Assembly: GCA_003987775.1 (NCBI GenBank)
Contig: RXJD01000011.1
Coordinates: forward strand, 124,001 to 188,000
Length of the DNA: 64,000 bases
Direction: 5' to 3'
Source of the DNA: Mycobacterium sp.
GTDB lineage: Bacteria; Actinomycetota; Actinomycetes; Mycobacteriales; Mycobacteriaceae
Below the pieces are notes generated by a model. That model was given only the letters and a program-made list of their open reading frames with translations, ran no database searches and was not told the DNA's origin. Position numbers and translations under genes: made by a program. Shown here in pieces: positions 9,088-17,850 of this stretch; position 1 is the first letter of the stretch, and every line of letters begins with the position of its first letter.

Positions 9088-10311
9088 ATGGCAGACAAGA
9101 CGACGTGCGCGATCATCGGGGGAGGCCCGGCCGGCATGGTGCTCGGGCTGTTGCTCGCCCGCGCCGGTGTCGAGGTCACACTGCTGGAAAAGCACGGTGA
9201 CTTCCTCCGCGATTTCCGTGGCGACACCGTGCACTGCTCGACCTTGCGGTTGCTCGACGAGCTGGGCCTATGGGAGCAGTTCTCCGTGTTGCCGTTCAAC
9301 GAGTTACGCAAGGCGGCATTCCAATCCGGCGGGCGCACGGTCACCTATATCGATTTCGAGCGCCTGCGACAACCGCATCCGTTCATCGCGATGGTGCCGC
9401 AGTGGGACCTGCTGAACCTCCTAGCCGAAGCTGCCTGCGCCGAACCGACGTTCACGCTGCGGATGAACAGCGAGGTCACCGGACTGCTGCGGGACGGTGA
9501 CCGCGTCACGGGGGTTCGTTACCGCGGTCCCGACGGCCCCGGGGAACTGCGCGCCGAACTGACCGTTGCCTGTGATGGAAGGTGGTCACTCGCGCGGCAG
9601 GAGGCCGGCCTGAAGACCCACGACTATCCCGTGCGGTTCGACGTCTGGTGGTTCAGGTTGCCGCGTGCCGAAGACTCGGAATTCTCGTTCCTGCCGCGCA
9701 CCGGTCCCGGCAAGGCGCTGGCCGTCATCCCGCGCAAGGGGTACTTCCAGATTGCCTACATCGGGCTGAAAGGCACTGACGCGCAACTGCGTTCCCGAGG
9801 CATCGAAGCATTCCGGCAAGAAGTCGCCGCGCTGGTACCGGAGGCCGCCGCATCGGTGGGAGACTTGGCTTCGATGGACGACGTCAAGCATCTCGACGTC
9901 AAAGTGAATCGGTTGCGCCGGTGGCATTGTGACGGACTGCTGTGCATCGGCGACGCCGCACATGCGATGTCGCCGATGGGAGGAGTCGGCATCAACCTGG
10001 CGGTGCAAGACGCCGTGGCCGCGGCGGCCATCCTGGCCGAGCCCCTACGCCGCCATCACGTTACCGGCCGCGATCTGGCGGCGGTTCGCCGCCGTCGCCT
10101 CTTTCCCACCGCCGTAACCCAATTCGTGCAACGGATGTTGCACCGAGGGCTGCTCGGACCACTGCTGCGAGGCGAGGACCCGGCCCCGCCGGCGGCTCTG
10201 CTGCGGGTGCTCGAGCGGCTGCCGTGGCTCTCGATGGTGCCCGCTTACTTCATCGGAGTCGGCGTACTGCCCGAGCACGCGCCCGCATTCGCCCGTCGAG
10301 ATGGGTGCTGA
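9088..10311 (+). CDS. FAD-dependent monooxygenase (class A aromatic hydroxylase type)
   Basis: This 407-residue flavoprotein shows the Rossmann GGGPAG at 10-15, an acidic end to the second strand (LLEKH), a DG-type segment near residue 165 (VACDGRWSLARQ) and the FAD ribityl motif CIGDAAHAMSPMGGVG near 286-301. Enzymes of this fold use NAD(P)H and O2 to hydroxylate aromatic or polyketide-like substrates, or oxidise prenyl groups; the substrate here is unknown. It is followed, with an 11-bp overlap, by the broken oxidoreductase gene, so both were once one operon. Confidence 0.8.
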   Translation: MADKTTCAIIGGGPAGMVLGLLLARAGVEVTLLEKHGDFLRDFRGDTVHCSTLRLLDELGLWEQFSVLPFNELRKAAFQSGGRTVTYIDFERLRQPHPFIAMVPQWDLLNLLAEAACAEPTFTLRMNSEVTGLLRDGDRVTGVRYRGPDGPGELRAELTVACDGRWSLARQEAGLKTHDYPVRFDVWWFRLPRAEDSEFSFLPRTGPGKALAVIPRKGYFQIAYIGLKGTDAQLRSRGIEAFRQEVAALVPEAAASVGDLASMDDVKHLDVKVNRLRRWHCDGLLCIGDAAHAMSPMGGVGINLAVQDAVAAAAILAEPLRRHHVTGRDLAAVRRRRLFPTAVTQFVQRMLHRGLLGPLLRGEDPAPPAALLRVLERLPWLSMVPAYFIGVGVLPEHAPAFARRDGC

Positions 10312-11314
10312 CGCGGTGCCCGGGCGACGTCCGCCGTTGCGCATCGGCATTCTGGGGGCCGCCCGCATTGCGCCGCTGGCGCTCATCAAGCCGGCCCGGC
10401 AGGACAGCGAGGTCGTCGTCGCCGCAGTTGCGGCCCGCGACGTGACTCGCGGGCGCAAGTTTGCGGCTGAACACGGCATCGCCCGCGTACACAACAGTTA
10501 CCACGAGCTGGTCACAGACCCGGAGATCGACGCCGTCTACAACCCCTTGCCCAACGGTCTACACGGACGGTGGACGCGCGCCGCTCTCACCGCAGGCAAG
10601 CATGTGCTGTGCGAGAAGCCGTTCACCGCCAACGCCGCCGAAGCACGCGAAATCGCCGCTCTGGCAGAGCAATCGGACCGCATCGTAATGGAGGCCTTCC
10701 ACTACCGCTACCATCCGCTCGCGCTGCGCGCCGAGCAGATCATCGCCTCGGGCGAACTCGGCCGGCTCCGGCGGGTGGAGGCGGCGATGTGTTTTCCGCT
10801 GCCGAAGTTCTCCGACATTCGCTACGACTACTCGCTGGCCGGTGGGGCGACGATGGACGCCGGTTGCTACGCCGTGCACATGGTGCGCACGTTCGGCGGG
10901 TAGACGCCGGAGGTGATCTCGGCGCGAGCCAAACTGCGCGATCCGCGGGTCGATCGCGCCATGACGGCCGAGTTGCGTTTTGCCGGCGGGCACACCGGAC
11001 GGATCCGCGCCTCGATGTGGTCGGCGGACCTGCTGCGCATGAGCGCCACGGTGACCGGTACCGACGGGGAACTGAAGTTGCTCAATCCCGTTGCACCACA
11101 ATTCTTTCACCGTATGACAGTGCGCTCGTCCAACGGTCGCAGAGTGGAGCGCTTTGGGCGCCGGGCCTCGTACGCGTACCAACTCGACGCGTTCGTGGCC
11201 GCAGTAGTGCGCGGGGCCCCGGTCAAGACCACACCGCAGGACGCCGTCGAGAACATGACCGTCATCGACGCGATCTACCGCGCCGCGGGCCTGCCGCTTC
11301 GCCAGCCGGGCTGA
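10301..11314 (+). pseudogene. Gfo/Idh/MocA family oxidoreductase interrupted by an in-frame TAG
   Basis: One reading frame encodes an entire NAD(P)-dependent sugar-type dehydrogenase of about 337 residues. The N-terminal Rossmann fold has GILGAARIAP near residue 10, the EKPFTANAAEA motif lies near 105, and the C-terminal alpha/beta domain runs to the final GLPLRQPG. A TAG at 10901-10903, just after VRTFGG, splits it into a 200-residue N-terminal part and a remainder that continues in the same frame without further damage. The break is a single nonsense codon, either a recent mutation or a sequencing error. The N-terminal fragment lacks most of the substrate domain. The 5' end overlaps the flavoprotein gene by 11 bp. 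Confidence 0.85.
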
Positions 11315-11317
11315 TGG

Positions 11318-12148
11318 TCAGCCGACGGCGTCGGACAACACCCGCCGCGCCGCCTCCACACACGGCCGCAGCCGGTCGATCGGGCCGACACCGGCCAGGG
11401 CCAGCGATCGCTGCGGCACCTCGAGCTCGATGACCAGGCCCGCCGGCAGCGCACGGACGATGTCGCGCAGGGGCAACTCGCCGTCGCCGGGGGCCAGGCG
11501 CTCATACATGGCCTCTTCCATGTAGTCGGGGCTGCGCGGCCGACGGGTGGTGTCATTGAGCTGGGCGTAGCCGATGTGCCCGGGGTCGATGGCCGCCAGG
11601 TCGGCCGGGGTGCAGCCGGATCGCGACACATGCATGGTGTCGATCAACACCTGGAAATCGGGGCGGCCGACGTGTCGTACCGCGCTCAGCGCCGTCGGGA
11701 CGTCGCAAATGGTGAGACCTGGCACAGGTTCCAGCACCGTGCTGATGCCCCGCCCAGCGGCGAGTTCGGCCAGCACCGCGAGCTCATCGAAGGTGCGGCC
11801 GAGGTCGCTGTCGAGGCTCACAACATTGACCCGCGGAATGTCCAGTTCGGCCACGATGTCCAGATCGGGGGCACACCGGCGCATGTCGCCGCCGGGAACC
11901 ACCAGGAAGCCATCAGCCAGCGTGATGGTGACGCCGTGATGACGCAACGCCGCAGCGAGGTCATTGCGCAATGCGCGGTCCTTCTTCAGCGAGAAGGGGG
12001 AATATCCCAGCGGCGCGGACGGTAGTCCCCGGAGAAACATGGAGATGAAACGGCAGTTCAGAGCCGCGGCGACGTCGACAAACTGCACGGGCGGAAGCCC
12101 GAAAGCGCTGAGGTAGCCGATGCCGAGTTGGTCCATGTCGTGTCGCAC
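11318..12148 (-). CDS. sugar phosphate isomerase/epimerase-like TIM-barrel protein
   Basis: This protein of 272-276 residues has the layout of the xylose-isomerase-like (AP endonuclease 2) TIM-barrel family. Candidate metal ligands sit in VLEPVPG near the middle, LIDTMHVSRSG, the HIGYAQLND histidine/aspartate and the late VIELEVP. Members isomerise or epimerise sugars and inositol derivatives or act as hydro-lyases. Pairing with the convergent Gfo/Idh/MocA gene fits a sugar or inositol route, which is inference. The start is GTG 12148 or ATG 12136; I see no decisive ribosome site. Confidence 0.7.
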   Translation of the reverse strand: MRHDMDQLGIGYLSAFGLPPVQFVDVAAALNCRFISMFLRGLPSAPLGYSPFSLKKDRALRNDLAAALRHHGVTITLADGFLVVPGGDMRRCAPDLDIVAELDIPRVNVVSLDSDLGRTFDELAVLAELAAGRGISTVLEPVPGLTICDVPTALSAVRHVGRPDFQVLIDTMHVSRSGCTPADLAAIDPGHIGYAQLNDTTRRPRSPDYMEEAMYERLAPGDGELPLRDIVRALPAGLVIELEVPQRSLALAGVGPIDRLRPCVEAARRVLSDAVG

Positions 12149-12288
12149 GTTACAAGGGGCCGTCGATTGGGCACCGATAAAATCGGGTATCCCCCTAATT
12201 GCTGATAATCCTCAGTCCGGTTGTTCGGGCGCCGAAGGGGCGCCATCCCGGAACCGATCGGGAGAAACCCGGCTGAGAAGAGGAGGCG

Positions 12289-12543
12289 ATGACGGATATG
12301 AAGAAGCTGCTCGGCACCACCCTGATCGCCGGCGCGCTCGGGGCCGGAGCCCTCGGCATCGGCGCGGGAAGCGCACAGGCAAAGCCCGGTCCGCACATTC
12401 CCGGGCCGCCGGGGCCGCCGGTGCCCCAGATAGACAACAACATCGACTGGCGCCCGGCTCCCGGTCAGATCAAGCAGTACTGCCCCTGGCAGTCACCCCC
12501 GGGCCACTGGATCGGCGGCCCGCACGGCATTCCCTGCACCTGA
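12289..12543 (+). CDS. small secreted Pro/Gly-rich protein
   Basis: The 84-residue product has a Sec signal peptide: Lys-Lys, a Gly/Ala/Leu core and a GSAQA cleavage site near residue 31. A short mature region follows, with repeated PGPP motifs, several Trp/Pro and two cysteines (near YCPW and PCT) that could pair. It is exported; function unknown. AGGAGG at 12281-12286 is two bases from the first ATG (12289) and eleven from a second ATG (12298, protein starting MKKLLG), so the start is uncertain by three residues. A hairpin follows the gene. Confidence 0.7.
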   Translation: MTDMKKLLGTTLIAGALGAGALGIGAGSAQAKPGPHIPGPPGPPVPQIDNNIDWRPAPGQIKQYCPWQSPPGHWIGGPHGIPCT

Positions 12544-12581
12544 CGCACTGGGCACCTGATGGGCTGAGTCCGCCCCTTCGC

Positions 12582-12606
12582 CGGCCGTAGTGTTGAGCTA
12601 CGGCCG
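12582..12606 (+). terminator. perfect hairpin downstream of the small secreted protein
   Basis: There are 9-bp arms CGGCCGTAG / CTACGGCCG with a 7-nt loop, 39 bp after the stop codon and 34 bp before the alcohol dehydrogenase ATG. No U-run follows. It probably acts as a terminator or attenuating hairpin. Confidence 0.5.
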
Positions 12607-12639
12607 CGAGGTGCGGCCCAGAGCGCAGGGACGTGATCG

Positions 12640-13800
12640 ATGTCGACATCCGCCGCATTTCCCCGGCACATCCGTCTGGGAGGCGGCGCTGTTGACGACG
12701 TGGGTGCGGTGATCGCCGGGCTGGGGTTGCAGCGCCCGTTCGTGGTTACGGACCCCTATCTCAGCAGCAGTGGTGCCGCCGGCCGGGTGATGGACCTGCT
12801 CGGTGTGGCCGGTACGGTACCTGCGCTCTTCGACCGTACCGTGGCCGACCCGACCACCGCCTCACTCGACCGCGCTGTCGCGGCGCTGCTCGACCATCGA
12901 GCGGACTGCGTCATCGGCTTCGGCGGTGGCAGTCCGATGGACACCGCGAAGGCGCTGGGAGTGCTGGCCGTCCAACCCGGGCCGATGCGGAGATTCAAGG
13001 CACCGAACAACTACTCGGGGCCGGCGCTGCCGATCATCGCGGTTCCCACCACGGCGGGAAGTGGTTCGGAGGCAACGCAGTTCACGGTCATCAGCGACAG
13101 CGACAGTAACGAGAAGATGCTGTGCCCCGGCCTGTCGTTCCTACCCATCGCCGCGATCGTGGATTACGAGCTGACCATGACGATGCCACCGCGGCTGACC
13201 GCGGACACCGGCGTCGACGCCCTGACGCACGCGGTCGAGGCCTACGTCAGCCGCCGGGCCAACCCCATCAGCGACGGTTTGGCACTCGCGGCAATCCGGC
13301 TGATCGCAACGCATCTCAGGCGGGTATACCGGGACGGCTCGGATGCGGCGGCTCGCGCGGGAATGATGGCGGCCGCCACCCAGGCCGGTATGGCGTTCTC
13401 CAATTCCAGCGTCGCGCTCGTGCACGGAATGAGCCGGCCGATCGGTGCGCATTTCCACGTGGCCCACGGGCTGTCCAACGCCATGCTGTTCCCGGCGGTC
13501 ACCGCATTCTCGGTGGCCGGCGCTCCCGCGCGGTACGCCGACTGCGCCCGGGCATACGGAGTTGCCGACACCACCACGAGCGACCAGGACGCCGCCCGAG
13601 CCCTCGTGGATGCGCTGGGCGATTTGTGCAGTGAACTCGAGGTCCCCACGCCGAGGTCGTACGGAATCGACAGTGCCGCTTGGCAATCGCTTATCCCATT
13701 GATGGCCGAGCAGGCGATGGACTCCGGTTCGCCCGCCAACAATCCGGTGATTCCCGAACCCGCGGAGATCGAAGCGCTGTATGCGCAGGTGTATGGCTGA
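12640..13800 (+). CDS. iron-containing alcohol dehydrogenase (group III)
   Basis: This 386-residue protein of the Fe-ADH fold has the NAD(P) glycine motif GGGSPMDTAKA near residues 92-102, TTAGSGSEATQF near 138-149, and metal-ligand segments DTGVDALTHAVEAY near 189-202 and LVHGMSRPIGAHFHVAHG near 260-277, which supply the usual Asp and three His. It interconverts alcohols and aldehydes or ketones in the cytosol. It sits 68 bp upstream of a TetR gene whose operator is in the gap, and of a crotonase, so it may belong to a small acyl/alcohol catabolic group. Confidence 0.87.
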   Translation: MSTSAAFPRHIRLGGGAVDDVGAVIAGLGLQRPFVVTDPYLSSSGAAGRVMDLLGVAGTVPALFDRTVADPTTASLDRAVAALLDHRADCVIGFGGGSPMDTAKALGVLAVQPGPMRRFKAPNNYSGPALPIIAVPTTAGSGSEATQFTVISDSDSNEKMLCPGLSFLPIAAIVDYELTMTMPPRLTADTGVDALTHAVEAYVSRRANPISDGLALAAIRLIATHLRRVYRDGSDAAARAGMMAAATQAGMAFSNSSVALVHGMSRPIGAHFHVAHGLSNAMLFPAVTAFSVAGAPARYADCARAYGVADTTTSDQDAARALVDALGDLCSELEVPTPRSYGIDSAAWQSLIPLMAEQAMDSGSPANNPVIPEPAEIEALYAQVYG

Positions 13801-13816
13801 TCGTCGGGAGGGTAGC

Positions 13817-13843
13817 CGACACTACACATATAGAGTAGTGTCG
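13817..13843. promoter_or_regulatory. TetR operator: perfect 9-bp inverted repeat over a -10 box
   Basis: CGACACTAC (13817-13825) and GTAGTGTCG (13835-13843) are perfect complements separated by nine bases. A TAGAGT -10 box (13831-13836) lies inside, giving a start near 13843, 26 bases before the TetR ATG. The layout is that of an autorepressed tetR promoter. Confidence 0.7.
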
Positions 13844-13868
13844 CGCCCAGACCCGAGAGGCGTTGACC

Positions 13869-14528
13869 ATGGACAAGCGACGAAAGCCGAATCCGGCCGA
13901 ACGCCGTCGTGACCTGTGCGACGCGGCGATTCAACTGCTCGCCGACGACGGGGCCAAAGGGTTGAGTCATCTCAAGGTGGACCGGAAATGCGGAGTCCCG
14001 GACGGGACGACGTCATTCTATTTCCGGACCCGCTCGGCACTGCTGCTCGCCGTGGCCGAACGGCTGGCCGAGCTGGACCTGGCGAACCTGCAGTCGGTCG
14101 CCGACAACGAAAGCCCGGCGGGCGCGGGCAAAGGCCGCCGATCACCGTCGCTGCTGTCGCAAGTGGTGATCCAATCCGGTTGCGAGCCGGAACTTTCCCG
14201 CACCAGGGCCAGGTACGAGTTGACCATGCAGGCCGCCCGCGACCCGGCGCTGGCCGCCACCCTGGCGCACGGCACCGAGGCCTTCACCAAGCTGCACCGC
14301 GAAATCCTGGTCCAGTTGATGCCGCGCGGCGCCGAGCTGGAATCAGCTGTGGTCGAGGACCTGAGCAACATCACCTTGACGTTCATCAACGGCCTGCTGC
14401 TGCGTTTCGCCCACGGCGCCCGAATCATCGACAGCGCAGAGCAACTCGACAAGATCCTGGCCGCAATCGCCAGTGGAATCCTGAAGAGCCCGAACAAAGG
14501 ACAACTGACCGGCGATCCGGGTCAGTGA
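13869..14528 (+). CDS. TetR family transcriptional regulator
   Basis: The 219-residue protein has an N-terminal HTH (about residues 12-58; LSHLKVDRKCGV then SFYFRTRSALL) and a helical sensor domain. ATG 13869 is preferred over TTG 13863 because it places GAGAGG at a useful distance. The perfect palindrome directly upstream is very likely its own operator, and repression probably extends to the crotonase 60 bp downstream. The inducer is unknown, plausibly an acyl-CoA. Confidence 0.83.
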   Translation: MDKRRKPNPAERRRDLCDAAIQLLADDGAKGLSHLKVDRKCGVPDGTTSFYFRTRSALLLAVAERLAELDLANLQSVADNESPAGAGKGRRSPSLLSQVVIQSGCEPELSRTRARYELTMQAARDPALAATLAHGTEAFTKLHREILVQLMPRGAELESAVVEDLSNITLTFINGLLLRFAHGARIIDSAEQLDKILAAIASGILKSPNKGQLTGDPGQ

Positions 14529-14588
14529 ACGTGCGCACATCGAACTCATCAACCCCGTCGTCGCGAGCTCGAGTAGAGGGAGAAACAC

Positions 14589-15560
14589 ATGCCTGAATAC
14601 GACTACGAAGAGTTGAAAAAGGAAGCGGAGCAATACATCAAGTTCGAGAAGGACGTCAAGAACCGGATCGCCTACATCACCTTCGACCGTCCCGATGCGC
14701 AGAATTCCACCACCTTGGGCATGCGGCACAACTACGCCGATCTGATTCACAAGTGCAATGTGGACGACGACGTGAAGGTCGTGGTGATCCGCGGCGAGGG
14801 GGAGGATTTCGGTAGCGGCGGCGATCTTCCCGAACAGCGCGGGATGTTGGAGAACCCGGGGATGCCGCTGTTGCACGAGCTCGCGATCAACGACGACGAC
14901 GTCAAGTATCCGCCGGGCGACTCCTACCGCTACCTGTCCACGGTCACCGACTTCTACGCCAAGGCCCGGGCCGGAAACCGCCCGCTGCAGGAACTCCGGA
15001 AGATCAGCATCGTCGAGGCCAAGGGCTACTGCTATGGCTGGCACTTCTACCAGGCCGGCGACGCCGACCTGGTGATCTCCTCGGACGACGCGCTGTTCGG
15101 CCACCCGGCGTTCCGCTACGTGGGCTGGGGACCCCGCCTGTGGTGGTGGGCCGAAACTATGGGTCTGCGCAAGTTCTCCGAAATGCTCTTCACCGGAAGG
15201 CCTTTCAGCGCCAAAGAGATGTACGAATGCGGCTTCATCAACAGCGTGGTGCCGCGCGACAAGCTCGAAGAGGAGACGGCGAAGTACGCACTGGCGTGCG
15301 CGCGCTGCCGCCCGACCGACACCGTCGCGGTGCAGAAGACCTTTCTGGAGCTCTACAAACAGCACAAAGGCGAATATTTCGGCAGCCTGCTCACCGGAAT
15401 GGTCGAGGGGATGCTGCCCCTGATCGCCAACGACCAGGACAACGACGTCGACCTCACCGAAGGCACCTTTGGCAAGGGCCTCAACAACGTCGTCAAGGAC
15501 AACGACCTCAACTTCCCGCCGGAATGGCGGTTGAGCCGGTCTGGCCGCCAGAAACCCTGA
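14589..15560 (+). CDS. enoyl-CoA hydratase/isomerase (crotonase) family protein, long form
   Basis: At 323 residues it is longer than usual for a crotonase (about 260). It carries an extra charged N-terminus (DYDYEELKKEAEQ type) and an insertion around residues 95-130 with repeated Asp. Core features remain: an oxyanion-hole GSGGDLPE segment near 76-83, VEAKGYCYGWHF near 143-154 and the LFGHPAFRYVGWG segment near 170. Several usual glycine-rich positions differ (YGW in place of GGG), so it may catalyse a hydrolase or ring-cleavage variant rather than classical hydration. GAGGGAG precedes the ATG. It probably shares the tetR promoter. Confidence 0.78.
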   Translation: MPEYDYEELKKEAEQYIKFEKDVKNRIAYITFDRPDAQNSTTLGMRHNYADLIHKCNVDDDVKVVVIRGEGEDFGSGGDLPEQRGMLENPGMPLLHELAINDDDVKYPPGDSYRYLSTVTDFYAKARAGNRPLQELRKISIVEAKGYCYGWHFYQAGDADLVISSDDALFGHPAFRYVGWGPRLWWWAETMGLRKFSEMLFTGRPFSAKEMYECGFINSVVPRDKLEEETAKYALACARCRPTDTVAVQKTFLELYKQHKGEYFGSLLTGMVEGMLPLIANDQDNDVDLTEGTFGKGLNNVVKDNDLNFPPEWRLSRSGRQKP

Positions 15561-15684
15561 TATCGGCGGACACTCGCCGGCATGGGTGAGGAGGCCTGGA
15601 CCGCCGAGTGGGGAATTCTCGACACATCGCCGTGGCGCGTCGTGAAATTCCCACTCGGACAAAGGCGGAAGGGATCTGGCGCCG

Positions 15685-16785
15685 CTACCGGAAGGTCGTC
15701 AGCATGCCGGCCGCGGATCGCTGCCAGGTGAACATCTCGGCCCGGTGCCGGGCCCCCACTCGACGGTGGCTTTCCGGGCGGCCGACGAGGTCACGGATCG
15801 CGTGGGCGAAGGCCGCCGGATCGTTGTCGGCCAGTGCACCGCTGTCCGCTGTGACGATCTCCGTGAGGGCCGAGGTGCGCGACACCACCGCCGGGGTGCC
15901 ACACGCCAGCGATTCCAGGGCGGCCAGTCCGAACGTCTCGTGCGGGCCGGGGGCCAGCGCCACGTCGGCGGTCGCCAGCAGTGCGGCCACCATGTGCCGG
16001 TCGGCGACGAACCCGGTGAATTCGATTGGCAGGCGGGCGGCTTGACGCTGCAGCCGGGCCCGCAGCGGGCCTTCGCCGACAACGACCAGCCGGGCATCGA
16101 CGCCGCCGTCACGCAGTGCCGCGAGCGCGTCGATGCTGCGGTCGGCGCGCTTCTCCACCGACAGGCGTCCGCAGTGCACCAGCAGAATCTGGCCCGGCGC
16201 GGCGAAGCGGCGCCGCAGCTGAGCGCTGTGCCGGCGTGGATGGAAGGTCCGCAGGTCGACACCCAGTGGGACCGTCACCGTGTTGGTGGCCCCGATGCGA
16301 TCGAACTCCTCGCGCGCGAACTCCGTGGTGCACACCACGGTGTCGTAGTCGGCGGCGGTGCGCCGGTTGGCGACGTCGGCGAATCTCTGGGCGGTGCGCC
16401 GCGGAAGGAATTGGCCCGCAAGGCGATCCAGACGCTCATGGGAGATCATCACCGTGGTCGCACCGTGCCGGCGGCCCCACCGTCCCAGGGACCGCAGGGT
16501 GAGCCGGTCGGAAACCTCCAGCGCGTCCGGGTTCAAGGCCGTCAACAGCGTCCGCACCGGCGCCGGCATGATCGCCCGATATCCGCCGGTGCAGGGAAGC
16601 AGCCTGGCCGGCACCGTGATTCGCACGACTCCACTGTCCAGCCGGCTGCGTTGGGCGCGGGATCCCGGGACCACCAGGAAAACCTCGTGCCCTCTGGCGC
16701 AGTATTCCGCGCCCAACCGATCTACCGCCGTTCGCAGCCCCCCGGACCGTGGCCCGTAGAAGTTGGCGACCTGAACCACCCGCAT
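15685..16785 (-). CDS. GT4-family glycosyltransferase
   Basis: This 366-residue protein has a two-Rossmann GT-B layout. The N-terminal NFYGPRSGGLRTAVDRL (about 8-24) is the acceptor-side glycine loop, HCGRLSVEKR near 210 is the donor-binding lysine/arginine motif, and PGPHETFGLAALESLACGTP near 290-309 is the E-x7-E motif typical of retaining GT4 enzymes. It probably transfers a hexose (mannose or glucose) from a nucleotide sugar to a lipid or glycan at the inner membrane, as PimB/MgtA-type enzymes do. It is followed by nothing on the same strand and lies 79 bp from the metallopeptidase gene. Confidence 0.82.
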   Translation of the reverse strand: MRVVQVANFYGPRSGGLRTAVDRLGAEYCARGHEVFLVVPGSRAQRSRLDSGVVRITVPARLLPCTGGYRAIMPAPVRTLLTALNPDALEVSDRLTLRSLGRWGRRHGATTVMISHERLDRLAGQFLPRRTAQRFADVANRRTAADYDTVVCTTEFAREEFDRIGATNTVTVPLGVDLRTFHPRRHSAQLRRRFAAPGQILLVHCGRLSVEKRADRSIDALAALRDGGVDARLVVVGEGPLRARLQRQAARLPIEFTGFVADRHMVAALLATADVALAPGPHETFGLAALESLACGTPAVVSRTSALTEIVTADSGALADNDPAAFAHAIRDLVGRPESHRRVGARHRAEMFTWQRSAAGMLTTFR

Positions 16786-16864
16786 ACGGTGAGAGAAACG
16801 GTCGGGAATGTGCGGTCAACGAGCGGGGGCCCACCGGGGCCTGAACAGTGTGTGAAACTCCGGG

Positions 16865-17734
16865 TCAGCTGGGTTTCCTCAGGTGCGGGCCCAGCATCTG
16901 CTGCCACGCCCTGGACATGTTCTGGAATTCTTCCTCGCAGTTGCCGGCCCGGTCTTCGGGCAGGTCACCCGAGGTGACGATGCTGGCGTTGGCCGTCGTG
17001 TCGGACCCGTAGATCCAGCACTCCCAGTTGTACATCCGGGTGATGTCCATCGAATGCCCGTCCCAGAACGGGAGTTCGTTGGCGTCACCGGCCTCCTTGG
17101 CGCTCAGCTTCCAGTCCTGAGCGGTGTCGGTGGCGATGCGGACGCCGTTCGGATAGGCCTTCCCGTCGGCGCCGGGGGCCAGCAGCATAAACGCGGACAG
17201 CTGGTCGGCGACGTCCTCCTCACGTCCGGTGAACGCCAGGTCGTAGACGTTGAGCGTCGCGTGACCGAGTTCGTGATAGAACCCGGAGACTGTCGCGTCG
17301 ACCGCGGCTTCCGCCGGGTTGGGGTTTCCGGCGTTGGTGAACCGCTGCCGGCTCTGCTGAATGTCCTCGTAGCACAGCTGGATTTCGTTGACGTTGGGAT
17401 CCCAGTAGTCGTTGGCCTCGCCGCACTGCTTGCCGACGGCACCGACGTCGTGCGGCAGGTTCAGCGTGTCGTTGACGTGTGCGGCGACATTCTCCAAAAC
17501 CTTTGCGTCCGACATCAATTGGCGGCCCTGCTGGGCCTCCGGGGTGGTCGCGTCCTCGTACCGGAACGTCATTTTGCCCGCCGCCGGTTGATCCGCCGGC
17601 TCGGTGCGCGAGATTCCCGGAGGGCGCTCGGCAGCGCGCGAATGGGCATCGGCATGTTGCCCTTTCGAGCCGCCGCAGCCCGCCGCTAGAAGTACCGCGG
17701 CACATGCCGCGACGCATACGAGTCGCCTACCCAT
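16865..17734 (-). CDS. lipoprotein with HELGH metallopeptidase-like domain (DUF4344 type)
   Basis: The 289-residue product starts MGRRLVCV and has a signal peptide ending in the lipobox LAAGC, so it is exported and lipidated. The mature domain contains FYHELGH, a zinc-binding HExxH-type motif, with a downstream acidic segment EEDVADQLSAF that fits the third ligand of gluzincin/DUF4344 proteins. Several cysteines (CGEAND, LCYED, ECW, NCEEE) may form disulfides. A cell-envelope peptidase is likely, target unknown. ATG 17734 is chosen because AAGGGAG precedes it and the signal peptide begins there; a longer frame to 17815 exists but lacks support. Confidence 0.77.
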   Translation of the reverse strand: MGRRLVCVAACAAVLLAAGCGGSKGQHADAHSRAAERPPGISRTEPADQPAAGKMTFRYEDATTPEAQQGRQLMSDAKVLENVAAHVNDTLNLPHDVGAVGKQCGEANDYWDPNVNEIQLCYEDIQQSRQRFTNAGNPNPAEAAVDATVSGFYHELGHATLNVYDLAFTGREEDVADQLSAFMLLAPGADGKAYPNGVRIATDTAQDWKLSAKEAGDANELPFWDGHSMDITRMYNWECWIYGSDTTANASIVTSGDLPEDRAGNCEEEFQNMSRAWQQMLGPHLRKPS

Positions 17735-17850
17735 CCCTCGAGCTCCCTTCGATGGAACCAACCGACGGTCTGCCCAGGACCTGTCGAAACGGTACGGCAC
17801 TTGACCGGCCGGCACACCCGCGTTGCGCAGGAACGTGACTGCGCTGTCGG

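Noticed and set aside
14343..15662. 439-codon minus-strand frame opposite the TetR/crotonase genes
   Set aside because: Composition is His/Val/Asp-rich antisense reading of the crotonase with no recognisable motif.
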